From Planktomarina sp. (GTDB lineage: Bacteria; Pseudomonadota; Alphaproteobacteria; Rhodobacterales; Rhodobacteraceae), in contig JAHDCF010000004.1 of NCBI GenBank assembly GCA_020630015.1, positions 1-64,000 of the forward strand: DNA of 64,000 bases, given 5' to 3'. This document shows, piece by piece, positions 1 through 8,445 of the stretch. Made by a program: the position numbers and the translations under genes. How positions within the stretch are numbered: the first letter of the stretch is position 1; the number at the start of each line of letters is the position of its first letter. The notes under the pieces are model-generated. The model was not told where the DNA came from and did not search any database. It was given only the letters and a program-made list of their open reading frames with translations.

Positions 1-1016
1 ACTTGGATTTCGTTGTCGAAGTGTCCGATGTTTCCAACGATGGCCATGTCCTTCATCTCGCGCATATGCTCGATCCGGATGACGTCTTTGTTGCCTGTTG
101 TGGTGATGAAGACGTCTGCTGTGGCAACTTCATCTTCCAGCAGCGTTACTTCAAAACCGTCCATAGCTGCTTGCAATGCACAGATCGGATCCACTTCAGT
201 AACCTTTACGCGTGCACCGGCTCCACGCAAAGATGCTGCGGAGCCTTTGCCAACGTCACCATAACCCATCACAACCGCAACTTTTCCAGCCATCATTGTG
301 TCCGTGGCGCGGCGGATTCCGTCCACCAGGGATTCTTTACAGCCGTATTTGTTGTCGAATTTAGACTTGGTCACACTGTCGTTTACGTTGATCGCTGGGA
401 AGGGCAGTTGACCCTGTTTCACAAGATCATACAAACGGTGAACACCGGTGGTTGTTTCTTCTGAAACGCCTTTGATCTGGTCGCGCATTTTCGTGAACCA
501 ACCTGGGCTGGCTTCCATGCGTTTTTTGATCTGAGCTTTGATTACTTCCTCTTCTTCAGAGGTCGGGACTGCGATGATATCTTCACCTGCTTCGGCCCGT
601 GCGCCAAGCAAGATATAAAGCGTTGCATCGCCACCATCGTCCAAAATCATGTTAGGGCCTTCAGGGAACATGAAAGACTTATCCAGATAGTCCCAATGTT
701 CTTCTAAGGTTTGACCTTTGACCGCAAACACCGGTGTTCCACCAGCGGCAATTGCGGCTGCTGCGTGATCTTGTGTTGAGAAAATGTTGCATGAGGCCCA
801 GCGCACATCGGCGCCAAGATGGTTAAGTGTTTCGATCAATACCGCCGTTTGAATGGTCATGTGCAATGACCCAACGATACGCGCGCCTGAAAGCGGTTTA
901 CTGTCACCGTATTCATCACGCAGCGCCATCAAGCCTGGCATTTCTGTTTCTGCGATATCCAATTCTTTGCGACCAAAGTCAGCAAGAGAGATGTCTTTTA
1001 CTGCATAATCCGCCAT
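1..1016 (-). CDS. ahcY: Adenosylhomocysteinase, 5' part (338 residues visible)
   Basis: Reversibly hydrolyses S-adenosylhomocysteine to adenosine and homocysteine in the cytosol, keeping the methylation cycle running. The reverse complement gives a continuous frame from ATG at 1016 to the window edge, starting [20 protein letters not shown]. Family motifs visible are GSMHMT (about residue 49), CNIFSTQDH (about 76), the substrate loop [13 protein letters not shown] (about 220) and the NAD-binding GYGDVGKG (about 261). Alphaproteobacterial enzymes are about 460 residues, so roughly the last quarter lies outside the window. In Rhodobacter capsulatus ahcY also lies near the regB-senC-regA locus, as here. 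The insert between ahcY and regA in this genome is a three-gene methyltransferase/glycosyltransferase cluster on the opposite strand. Identity is secure. Confidence 0.97.
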   Translation of the reverse strand, partial: MADYAVKDISLADFGRKELDIAETEMPGLMALRDEYGDSKPLSGARIVGSLHMTIQTAVLIETLNHLGADVRWASCNIFSTQDHAAAAIAAGGTPVFAVKGQTLEEHWDYLDKSFMFPEGPNMILDDGGDATLYILLGARAEAGEDIIAVPTSEEEEVIKAQIKKRMEASPGWFTKMRDQIKGVSEETTTGVHRLYDLVKQGQLPFPAINVNDSVTKSKFDNKYGCKESLVDGIRRATDTMMAGKVAVVMGYGDVGKGSAASLRGAGARVKVTEVDPICALQAAMDGFEVTLLEDEVATADVFITTTGNKDVIRIEHMREMKDMAIVGNIGHFDNEIQ

Positions 1017-1110
1017 CGTACTCTCCAAAAAAGATTCCTGCGACCCGTTAAATCAGTTAATGCAAAGTTGCAACGAATACCGCCAAGATATCTTTACCAA
1101 GGGACAAACG

Positions 1111-1749
1111 ATGGACCGCAACCTAGAAAACACGTTCACAAACAAAACCTGGGAAAACGTGAGAGGTTCAGAAAGCCGATCTGGCGATGGATCAACGAAA
1201 GCCTATACCCAAAAACTGCGGCAGGCTTTGCCAAGGGTTTTTTCATTTCTGAACGTCAAAACGTTTCTTGATGCACCCTGCGGCGATTGGAATTGGATGC
1301 AAATGGTTGATCTATCAAATATGCACTATATCGGGATGGATATCGTGGAAGAAATTGTAGACAAAAACCAAAAAAACTTTGGCAACAGTGCGGTGGAATT
1401 CAAACATTCCGATATCACGACTGATCCAATCCCGGATGCAGATTTAATGATGGTTCGAGATTGTTTGTTTCACTTAACACATGAACTTTCTTGGTCATTT
1501 TTTGAAAACTTTTGCGATTCAAATGTCCCGTTTTTATTGGTCAGCTGCCATGAAAATAAAATTAACACACCCGTTGAACATGTTGCAGATTTCCGACCTT
1601 TGAACCTTCGGGTGGCCCCCTTTCACTTTCCACCACCTGCCATTGCGATAAATGATACACCTGATTTTGGAAGCTTTCCGAAACGTATCATGGGAGTTTG
1701 GAGCAAAACTGAAATTCAAAACTCGATGACGCGACGTAAAAATGCCTAA
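1111..1749 (+). CDS. Class I SAM-dependent methyltransferase, small, substrate unknown
   Basis: A 212-residue protein with a Rossmann-type SAM-binding start, FLDAPCGDWNW at about residues 52-62 (motif I), followed by an acidic strand-2 end (YIGMDIVEE, about 72-80) and a motif-II-like region (DADLMMVRDCLFHL). The strong D-x-P-C-G-D-W form places it among methyltransferases often found beside glycosyltransferases, but the substrate cannot be told. I chose ATG 1111 because the upstream in-frame ATG at 1060 adds residues that do not look like the family. The next gene starts 8 bases before this stop, so the two are translationally coupled. It diverges from ahcY with 94 bases between starts. The demethylated product of such enzymes, SAH, is the substrate of AhcY, which may be coincidence. 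Confidence 0.8.
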   Translation: MDRNLENTFTNKTWENVRGSESRSGDGSTKAYTQKLRQALPRVFSFLNVKTFLDAPCGDWNWMQMVDLSNMHYIGMDIVEEIVDKNQKNFGNSAVEFKHSDITTDPIPDADLMMVRDCLFHLTHELSWSFFENFCDSNVPFLLVSCHENKINTPVEHVADFRPLNLRVAPFHFPPPAIAINDTPDFGSFPKRIMGVWSKTEIQNSMTRRKNA

Positions 1750-2341
1750 GGGAAAAAGAGCATGGCAAAGAATGCTTTCAGGGCGCCGTTTAGACCTTTT
1801 GGATCCAACACCTGTTGATATCGAGCTTTCAGATATAGCCCATGGTCTTTCCTTTGTTGCCAGGTGGAATGGCCAAACAAAAGGCGAGTTTGCTTATTCA
1901 GTCGCCGAACACTCCGTTCTGGTGGAAAAAATTTTTTCGCATTTTGAAAATAGAGCAAATCCAAAATGGCAGCTGGCCGCCCTTCTTCATGATGCGCCAG
2001 AGTATGTCATTGGCGATATGATTTCACCCGTGAAGGCAGCTGTTGGAAGCGATTATCAAAAGCTTGATGAGCGGTTAACAGCTGCAATTCATATTCGCTT
2101 TGGCCTTCCCGCAGAAATTCCAACGCAAATAAAGGCAAAAATCAAAAAAGCAGACAAGCTAAGCGCTTGGTTGGAGGCTCAAATGATCGCTGGTTTTTCA
2201 CTTGAAGAAGCGAATTCAATCTTTGGCAAACACGATGAAAGCTATTTTGAAATTTTCCCAATAGAATTGAGATCCCCTTTGGAAAGCCGTGATAGCTATG
2301 TTCAAAGATGTCAGACTCTTTTGAAGAAATTTGGTGAATGA
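1742..2341 (+). CDS. HD-domain phosphohydrolase (YfbR-like)
   Basis: A 199-residue HD-superfamily protein. The metal-binding pattern is visible: H57 in AEHS, H83-D84 in ALLHDAPEY, and a later Asp in KIKKADKLSAW. Related proteins are metal-dependent nucleotidases/phosphohydrolases such as YfbR (5'-deoxynucleotidase). The family form with LDLLDPTPVDIELSDIAHGL near the N terminus is, as I recall, common in Rhodobacterales, usually annotated only as HD hydrolase. It overlaps the upstream methyltransferase by 8 bases and is followed after 1 base by the next start, so the three genes look like one transcript. Substrate not determined here; 5'-nucleotidase activity is the best guess from the family. 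Confidence 0.85.
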   Translation: MPKGKRAWQRMLSGRRLDLLDPTPVDIELSDIAHGLSFVARWNGQTKGEFAYSVAEHSVLVEKIFSHFENRANPKWQLAALLHDAPEYVIGDMISPVKAAVGSDYQKLDERLTAAIHIRFGLPAEIPTQIKAKIKKADKLSAWLEAQMIAGFSLEEANSIFGKHDESYFEIFPIELRSPLESRDSYVQRCQTLLKKFGE

Positions 2342-2342
2342 A

Positions 2343-4040
2343 ATGGGCTATTACGACAACGTTAATCCGACTCTTTTGTCACTTGCCGATGTTACCGCAA
2401 GTACGGTTTTGGAAATTGGATGTGGCGCAGGAAGTTTTGCACGTGCTTATAAGGCCCGAAACCCTGGCGCATATTATGTTGGCATTGAATATGTTCAGTC
2501 TGAGGCTGACCAAGCCAAGCATCATCTTGATGGCGTATTGTGCGCCAACGTTGAAGAAGACGAAACTTTCCATAGCTTGGACAAGCTTTTGGACGGGCGA
2601 TCAATTGATCTTTTGATTATTGGCGATGTGCTTGAACACCTTTGGCAACCTGAAAAAGTTTTGCGAAACATTCACGAAAGAATGTCCCCAAATGGGCGCG
2701 CAGAGATTTGCATGCCCAACATTGCGCATTGGTCAACACTTATGCGCTTGTTGAAGGGTGATTGGACGTATGCTGACAACGGTTTGATGGATCGAACGCA
2801 TATGCGTTTCTATACAAGAGATACAACACGAAAACTTTTGGAAGACACCGGTTGGACCGTTAATTTTGAACAGCCCCGAACCTTCAACAGGGATCGTGGA
2901 ATAGCGCATGCGAAAGCCTTTGCTAAAATATCAAAGGAACTGAATTTTGATCCTAATGTTGCAGCCCAGAACATGTTGCCATTGCAATGGGTTTTTTCTG
3001 CAACGAAATCAGAAAACCCCAAGCCCATATCAATCAAGGCAATTGGGATTGGAACCAAAATTGATGCACTATCTAAAATAAGACTGATGCAACCACTTAA
3101 CGTTCTTAAAAATAGTGGGGAATTTACCCCCAACATTTCGATAGCTAATTTTGATAGTATTCCTGATGGTGACCCTGGTATTTTCCTTACCTATCGGCTG
3201 CACCCTGAAAGTAACGAGAGAAGAGAGCATATAAATCAAAAATGCCGCGAAGGTTGGCTTTTTATCCATGATGTTGACGATCATCCGGAATACCTGGCCG
3301 GACAAAAGAAAAACGATTTTTGGTCCATCAAATCTGCACATGCCATCACCGTTTCAACGGATGCGTTGGCTCAGGTTTGTAAAAAATGGAATCCGAATGT
3401 CTTCGTTGTAAACAATCAAATACCTTTCACCAGCGACGATGAAGATGTCGAAAAATCGGCTCAAAAAAAGCCAATCCTTTTCTTTGGTGCACTTAATCGA
3501 GAGGAGGAATGGAAGTCTGAATGCGCCGATATTGTTGATTTTCTAATCAAACGCAAAGAAGACATATCTTGTAGTATTGTTCATGAGCCAAGCCTATTTA
3601 AGGCCTTGAACAATAAGGCAGATGCAGTTTTTCACCCCACCCAAACATATGAAAACTTTATAAACTTGTTGGCACAATCTGATTTTGCATTGCTTCCACT
3701 TTTCGAAAACGAATTCAATGAGTGCAAATCAGATTTGAAAGTAATTGAATGCCTTGCCCATGGTGTTATCCCCATCTGTTCTTCCTATACTGCACAACAA
3801 ACGAGCGTTCCCAGAAAGTTTCTTACTGTCGTAGGCGACTCCAAGGGTTGGACGGGTGCTTTGAACGACCTTCTTAAAGACCCTATTAAGGTGAAAAAAC
3901 AAAAATTTGCTGGTTTAGAGTATATTCGTAAGAACCGCATGTGGTCACATCACGGAACACAACTTGCGAACCTATACACAGACCTTTTCAAAAACCAATC
4001 AGAACTTGAAAAAGAACGTTTGAAACGTTTAGCGGGGTGA
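2343..4040 (+). CDS. Two-domain protein: N-terminal SAM methyltransferase fused to C-terminal glycosyltransferase-like (GT-B) domain
   Basis: A 565-residue fusion. Residues about 15-190 form a class I methyltransferase (LEIGCGAGSFARAY motif I; GDVLEHLW motif II region; CMPNIAHW). Residues about 250-565 look like a GT-B glycosyltransferase: an N-terminal half with RLMQPLNVL and a WLFIHDVDDHPEYL stretch, and a C-terminal half with FNECKSDLKVIECLAHGVIP, the acidic E-x7-E nucleotide-sugar region of GT4-like enzymes. The ATG at 2343 is preferred to in-frame TTG 2331 or GTG 2334. The 3' end overlaps the convergent regA by 12 bases. Such methyltransferase-glycosyltransferase fusions usually act on surface polysaccharide or protein glycans. 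No sugar-nucleotide, Wzx or Wzy genes lie nearby, so the target is unknown. Confidence 0.78.
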   Translation: MGYYDNVNPTLLSLADVTASTVLEIGCGAGSFARAYKARNPGAYYVGIEYVQSEADQAKHHLDGVLCANVEEDETFHSLDKLLDGRSIDLLIIGDVLEHLWQPEKVLRNIHERMSPNGRAEICMPNIAHWSTLMRLLKGDWTYADNGLMDRTHMRFYTRDTTRKLLEDTGWTVNFEQPRTFNRDRGIAHAKAFAKISKELNFDPNVAAQNMLPLQWVFSATKSENPKPISIKAIGIGTKIDALSKIRLMQPLNVLKNSGEFTPNISIANFDSIPDGDPGIFLTYRLHPESNERREHINQKCREGWLFIHDVDDHPEYLAGQKKNDFWSIKSAHAITVSTDALAQVCKKWNPNVFVVNNQIPFTSDDEDVEKSAQKKPILFFGALNREEEWKSECADIVDFLIKRKEDISCSIVHEPSLFKALNNKADAVFHPTQTYENFINLLAQSDFALLPLFENEFNECKSDLKVIECLAHGVIPICSSYTAQQTSVPRKFLTVVGDSKGWTGALNDLLKDPIKVKKQKFAGLEYIRKNRMWSHHGTQLANLYTDLFKNQSELEKERLKRLAG

Positions 4041-4580
4041 ACGCTTTGCCAAGATCCTTTGCAAAGTTCGCCGGTGCATACTCAACCGTCTTGCGGTTTC
4101 TGAAACATTGCGATCGCATAGTTCATAAACTCTTTGAATATGTTCCCATCGCACGCGATCCGCTGACATTGGATTTTCTGGTGGCGGTGGAAGTTCATCT
4201 TCTGAGACAAGCAAAGCGTTCATAATGTCGGTTGCATCGGCAGGCTTTGATAAATAATCTGTAGCGCCAATTTTTACAGCAGCGACCGCCGTTGCGATCG
4301 CACCATATCCGGTAAGAACAACAACACGACAATCAGGCCGCTTATTTCGCAAAACCTCGACAACATCTAAGCCGTTTCCATCCCCAAGTCTTAAGTCGAC
4401 AACCGCATATGCGGGTGGCCGCGCTGTAGCAATCGCTTTCCCTGCCGCAACTGAGCCTGCTTGTTCAACCTGAAACCCACGTTTTTCCATCGCCTTTGCC
4501 AATCGGCGCAGGAATGGCTCGTCATCATCCAAAAGAAGAAGACTGGGATCGGATCCTATTGATTTAACCAATTCTGACAT
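4029..4580 (-). CDS. regA: Response regulator RegA (PrrA/ActR) of the redox-responsive RegBA system
   Basis: Cytosolic DNA-binding regulator, phosphorylated by RegB, that controls respiration, CO2 and nitrogen fixation and, where present, photosynthesis genes. The 183 residues contain the receiver acidic pocket (DDDE at 18-21), phosphoacceptor D62 (VVDLRLGDG), switch T90 and K112, then the characteristic four-proline linker PPPP (131-134) and the Fis-type C-terminal helix-turn-helix MHRRTLQRILAK (about 168-179). Both the linker and the helix are diagnostic of RegA. Length matches the family (about 184). I chose ATG 4580 rather than in-frame TTG 4586. It follows senC with 45 bases between, so the two are probably cotranscribed. 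Its 3' end overlaps the methyltransferase-glycosyltransferase gene on the other strand. Confidence 0.97.
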   Translation of the reverse strand: MSELVKSIGSDPSLLLLDDDEPFLRRLAKAMEKRGFQVEQAGSVAAGKAIATARPPAYAVVDLRLGDGNGLDVVEVLRNKRPDCRVVVLTGYGAIATAVAAVKIGATDYLSKPADATDIMNALLVSEDELPPPPENPMSADRVRWEHIQRVYELCDRNVSETARRLSMHRRTLQRILAKRSPR

Positions 4581-4625
4581 ACCCAATAATATGGTCTTTT
4601 TTTGTGTCCCGGCAACTCGAGATTT

Positions 4626-5249
4626 CTATGAAGCGGCATTCATGAAACAACTTATCCTTTCCGCAAGATTATCAGGTGAAACATCATTCCTGAAAAAATC
4701 CACAAATCCGTGTTCAGGCATCATAAAATACGTAAAGGTAGAGTGATCCATGATATAGAAATCGGGATCATCACTTGGCTGTTTTTTGTAATAAACCTTA
4801 TAGGCGCGGGTGACCTTCGCAATTTGTTCTGGGGATCCCGATAGTCCGATCATATCTGGATGATGGGCTTGTGCGTATTCGGCAGCAAATTGTGGAGTAT
4901 CTCTTTCAGGATCAACCGAAATAAATACAGACCCAACATCAAGGTTATTATCACTCAAGATGTCAATTGCGGTTGCATTTCGGGCAACATCAAAAGGGCA
5001 GACGTCAGGACAAAACGAATAACCAAAATAAATCAATGTTGGTTTGGTAATTACATCCTGTTCGGTTCTAAAATTTCCGTTTTCATCCAAAAGCTCAAAC
5101 GGTCCCCCTATCGCACCACCTGCGACCGATCCTTCGGTGCAACTTGCAAAATCATTTTGGGGGCGGAAGATTTCCGTAAAAACATAACTTGCAACTAATA
5201 CCGCACAGGTCGCAGTTGTCGCTAATATCGCTAATTTTCCAGTCGCCAT
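4626..5249 (-). CDS. senC: SCO1/SenC (PrrC) family copper chaperone
   Basis: Membrane-anchored, periplasm-facing thioredoxin-fold protein that helps load copper into cytochrome c oxidase. In Rhodobacter it also affects signalling through RegB. The 207-residue product has one N-terminal membrane anchor (about 6-26), the copper-binding CPDVC motif (C80, C84) and the partner histidine H169 in MDHSTFTY. All metal ligands of the family are present. It sits between regB (divergent) and regA (downstream, same strand), the usual arrangement. Its start codon is 85 bases from the start I favour for regB. Confidence 0.96.
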   Translation of the reverse strand: MATGKLAILATTATCAVLVASYVFTEIFRPQNDFASCTEGSVAGGAIGGPFELLDENGNFRTEQDVITKPTLIYFGYSFCPDVCPFDVARNATAIDILSDNNLDVGSVFISVDPERDTPQFAAEYAQAHHPDMIGLSGSPEQIAKVTRAYKVYYKKQPSDDPDFYIMDHSTFTYFMMPEHGFVDFFRNDVSPDNLAERISCFMNAAS

Positions 5250-5334
5250 GTTACCCCACTTCGATTTTGCGTTATCTCATATCCCAACTTATGGTCGACA
5301 TGCATCACGGCAACAATCACAGGAGCGTGTAAAA

Positions 5335-6693
5335 TTGTCTCAATCCGGTGTGGGATACATTGATCAAACCGCGCGAAGTAACTGGATCAGGCTTCGTACA
5401 CTGGTTTTAGTGCGTTGGTTTGCAATCGCTGGGCAAAGCCTAGCATTGCTATTTGGGTGGCTTGTTTTCGACCTTCAACTGCCAATCTTGTTTTGTACCC
5501 TCATCATTGGGTTTTCGGTTCTTTTAAATGTATTTTCCACTGTCTTCTTTCCTGACAACCGCCGTTTAACCGAAATTGAAGCCGCGGGTGTTTTACAATT
5601 TGATATTTTGCAACTTTGCATTTTGCTTTCTTTGACCGGAGGAATAGATAATCCCTTCGCATTGCTTGTTCTTGCACCAGTCACGATTGCAGCTTCTGTT
5701 CTACCTTCTCGTCTAGCGTTCTTATTAGGTGCGGTTGCGATCATTTTGATCACTTTGATTTCGTTCATTCACATTCCTTTGCAAACAGTGGATGGACGTA
5801 TTTTGAGCATGCCAACAATTTTTGAATTCGGATTATGGTCGGCAATCGTGATTGGGATAAGCTTTATCGCCCTTTACACCCGCCGAGTAACTGCTGAACT
5901 GACTTCAATGTCAGAGGCTTTACTGGCAACCCAAATGGCTTTGGCCAGGGAACAAAAATTAACCGATTTGGGGGGGGTTGTTGCCGCAACAGCGCATGAA
6001 CTTGGAACGCCGCTGGCTACTATAAAGCTGGTAAGCTCTGAGCTCATTGAAGACTCTTTAGACAACAATGACTTAAAGTCTGACCTGACACTCATCCGAG
6101 AACAAGCTGAGCGATGCGGAAAAATACTACAATCTATGGGTCGCGCAGGAAAGGATGATGTTCATATGAGGTCTGCACCTTGGCTTGCTGTAGTGGAAGA
6201 AGCAGCCGAACCGCACATAAGCCGCGGCATTGATGTTTCATTTGAAACCGATCCTGAAAATCCAGGTTCAATCCCGAATGTCAAACGCAAACCAGAAGTT
6301 ATTCATGGTATTCGGAACATCGTGCAAAATGCTGTTGATTTCGCGAATACCAATGTTGTCATCAATGTTGGTTGGACGGAAAAAAAGCTTTTCTTAAAGA
6401 TAATGGACGATGGCAACGGTTATTCCCCCCAAGTGATCCATCGCCTAGGTGATCCATTTGTGCGCCAACGAAGCCCAGAAAATAATCCAGATCAAAGGCC
6501 TGCATACGAAGGAATGGGTCTCGGCCTTTTCATCGCAAAAACTCTGTTGGAAAGATCTGGTGCCGTCATCACATTCGGAAATAATAAGTCAATTCGAAAA
6601 AAGGGCGCTGTGGTGGATATGGTCTGGAAAAGAAGTGATTTAGAGGTAAGCGGCGCGACCTCTGCAACCAATCCTTTGGTGATCGAAGCCTGA
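5335..6693 (+). CDS. regB: Sensor histidine kinase RegB (PrrB/ActS)
   Basis: Membrane redox sensor kinase that phosphorylates RegA. With TTG 5335 as start it has 452 residues. That start is supported by an AGGAG at 5321-5325, nine bases upstream, and by the N terminus then matching the family. The longer frame from ATG 5248 would overlap the senC start codon. Visible features are about six membrane helices (20-185), the quinone-site heptapeptide GGIDNPF (102-108), the phosphorylated H221 in ATAHELGTPLA, the redox-active cysteine C261 in QAERCGKILQSMG, and C-terminal ATPase boxes (NAVDFA, DDGNGY, GMGLGLF). Both known redox inputs, the quinone and the cysteine, are therefore conserved. Divergent from senC-regA, with a shared 85-base control region. 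Confidence 0.96.
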   Translation: MSQSGVGYIDQTARSNWIRLRTLVLVRWFAIAGQSLALLFGWLVFDLQLPILFCTLIIGFSVLLNVFSTVFFPDNRRLTEIEAAGVLQFDILQLCILLSLTGGIDNPFALLVLAPVTIAASVLPSRLAFLLGAVAIILITLISFIHIPLQTVDGRILSMPTIFEFGLWSAIVIGISFIALYTRRVTAELTSMSEALLATQMALAREQKLTDLGGVVAATAHELGTPLATIKLVSSELIEDSLDNNDLKSDLTLIREQAERCGKILQSMGRAGKDDVHMRSAPWLAVVEEAAEPHISRGIDVSFETDPENPGSIPNVKRKPEVIHGIRNIVQNAVDFANTNVVINVGWTEKKLFLKIMDDGNGYSPQVIHRLGDPFVRQRSPENNPDQRPAYEGMGLGLFIAKTLLERSGAVITFGNNKSIRKKGAVVDMVWKRSDLEVSGATSATNPLVIEA

Positions 6694-6752
6694 TCCGTTA
6701 ATCCAAAATTAAACTATCAGTTCCCACTCTGCTGTTAAGACGGGGGGGTATT

Positions 6753-7946
6753 ATGAGCGGCGAACTGATTTCATTTTTAACTGCTTTCATTGGCGTCGCA
6801 GCTTTTGGTATATTTATCTTCAATCCTAAGAAAGGCACTTTCGAGAGTGAAGTTCAGGCAAAAACTGAGACTTCGCCTGAAAGTCAACTCGGTGAGGCAA
6901 GCCCGTATCCAATCTTAATTCTTAAAAACAACGGCGAGAAAAAATGGAGCAATTCATCAGCCGAAAAATATGCATTCGATTCTTGGCCCATAGAGGTTTT
7001 GATTTCAAAAAATGAAAAGCTGTCCATTCGTGCGCCGCTAAAAGATTTTGAGGGGAATCAAAGTTGGTTTCGTTTTGAAAAGATGGATTTACGCGGCCAT
7101 AAAGCCGTGTTTGCAACGCCCGCTGATTTTGAAATTGCTGCGGAGGACTCCCGGCGTGATTTTGTAATGACTTTGACAAAAACGTTTGCACAGCTTTCAA
7201 CAGGATTAGCCATTTTTGATAAAAACCGTCATCTAGTTTTGTTCAACCCAGCGCTGCTCAATCTTACCAACACATCGTTCAAAGAATTGTCCAAAAGACC
7301 CTCGCTTTCCGCTTTCCTTGACCTTTTGCGAAGGGGTGGAGTTGTACCAGAACCCAAAAACTATTCTCATTGGCGAAACAAACTCGCCAATCTAGAAATC
7401 GATGCGCAGGGTGAAGCCTATTCAGAATGCTGGTCACTCTCATCTGGTGAAACATACAAAATCACGGGTCGACCCCATCCAGATGGATCCATCGCGATTT
7501 TATTCGAAGACGTCAGCAAAGAGGTAAAAACCGCTCGAAATTACAATCGCCAAGTCTTGAAGTACCGAGACATAGGTAAACACAGCTCCCTACCTTTCGT
7601 GGTTTTTTCTGCTGATTTCACCGTTAGTTTTGCAAATGATGCTTACTCAAAATTCTGGGGGCAATCCTTTGAAAGTACCTTTGCATCAGTAAGCATTCAG
7701 GACTGCGTAAAGGTTTGGAAAAAGAAAACCCATACTGCAGAAGCATGGGCGAAAATCGAAGATTTCATCCGTGACGGATCACAGTCCCAAAGTTTTGAGA
7801 CAGATCTGTCAATGTCCAACGGTGAAAATATGAAAGTCAAAATTCGGCGACTTCCTTATCGAAGAACTCAGGTTGAATTTTTTCAATCCAGCCTAATTAG
7901 TTTTGCTGAAGAGCCTTTGTTCGTGAATTGTATCAATTCAGCTTGA
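6753..7946 (+). CDS. PAS-domain membrane protein resembling DivL but lacking a histidine kinase domain
   Basis: A 397-residue protein with one N-terminal membrane helix (about 3-24), then soluble sequence with at least two PAS-like segments. The first is about 145-240 (TGLAIFDKNRHLVLFNPAL) and ends in a TGRPHPDGSIAILFEDVS stretch; the second is about 270-370 (LPFVVFSADFTVSFANDAYS). It stops shortly afterwards with no H-box or ATPase domain. The GRPHPDG...EDVS form and the position directly upstream of tsaE-amgK-murU-addB-addA-trxA match what I recall of divL, the Caulobacter/rhizobial cell-cycle pseudokinase. This could be a reduced DivL relative. A good purine-rich ribosome site (GGGGGGG, 6742-6748) precedes the ATG. 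The DivL assignment is inference; the PAS and membrane features are direct. Confidence 0.75.
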   Translation: MSGELISFLTAFIGVAAFGIFIFNPKKGTFESEVQAKTETSPESQLGEASPYPILILKNNGEKKWSNSSAEKYAFDSWPIEVLISKNEKLSIRAPLKDFEGNQSWFRFEKMDLRGHKAVFATPADFEIAAEDSRRDFVMTLTKTFAQLSTGLAIFDKNRHLVLFNPALLNLTNTSFKELSKRPSLSAFLDLLRRGGVVPEPKNYSHWRNKLANLEIDAQGEAYSECWSLSSGETYKITGRPHPDGSIAILFEDVSKEVKTARNYNRQVLKYRDIGKHSSLPFVVFSADFTVSFANDAYSKFWGQSFESTFASVSIQDCVKVWKKKTHTAEAWAKIEDFIRDGSQSQSFETDLSMSNGENMKVKIRRLPYRRTQVEFFQSSLISFAEEPLFVNCINSA

Positions 7947-7977
7947 TGAAGGCTCGATCCTCAGTATCTTAACGCGG

Positions 7978-8445
7978 ATGCGAGCAGAATTACTTGAACT
8001 AGTGCGTCTTTCAGAAAATGACGTGATCAAAGTTGGTGCACAACTTTCCAAAAAGCTAAGGAAAGGCGATTGCATTTGCTTATCAGGAGATATCGGCGCT
8101 GGAAAATCTGTGCTTTGCAGATCCATCATTCAAAGTCTTCAAATCACACCTGAAGAAGTGCCATCCCCGACCTTCACAATTGTTCAAACATATCCCTGCA
8201 AAGAGTTTGAAATTTGGCATTGCGACCTTTATCGGCTCGGATCATCAGATCAACTTTTCGAGTTAGGCTTAGACGACGCCTTGGAAACTGAAGTATGTCT
8301 AATCGAGTGGCCAGATCGCTTGGGACCATATGCGCCCAAATCATCCCTTTGGATTGATATAGAAATAGATAACAGTTCAAGAACGTTGCGCTTTCAAGCC
8401 AGTGATACGAATAATTGGAAAAAACGCTTGGAGAATATCAAGTGA
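7978..8445 (+). CDS. tsaE: tRNA threonylcarbamoyladenosine biosynthesis ATPase TsaE
   Basis: ATPase subunit of the TsaBDE complex that makes t6A37 in ANN-decoding tRNAs, in the cytosol. The 155-residue protein has the P-loop GDIGAGKS (37-44), the switch-like SPTFTIVQTY (about 63-72), HCDLYRL (about 81-87) and the late EWPDRLG (about 110), all in the TsaE order and spacing. Length is normal. Its TGA overlaps the GTG of the next gene (GTGA), so it is coupled to the kinase AmgK. In the window it is the first enzyme gene of a tightly packed series ending at trxA. Confidence 0.95.
   Translation: MRAELLELVRLSENDVIKVGAQLSKKLRKGDCICLSGDIGAGKSVLCRSIIQSLQITPEEVPSPTFTIVQTYPCKEFEIWHCDLYRLGSSDQLFELGLDDALETEVCLIEWPDRLGPYAPKSSLWIDIEIDNSSRTLRFQASDTNNWKKRLENIK

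Noticed and set aside
1017-1110. Possible SAH or SAM-type riboswitch in the ahcY leader.
   Set aside because: The leader between ahcY and the divergent gene is short, and I could not fit the known SAH or SAM-SAH core sequences or a pseudoknot.
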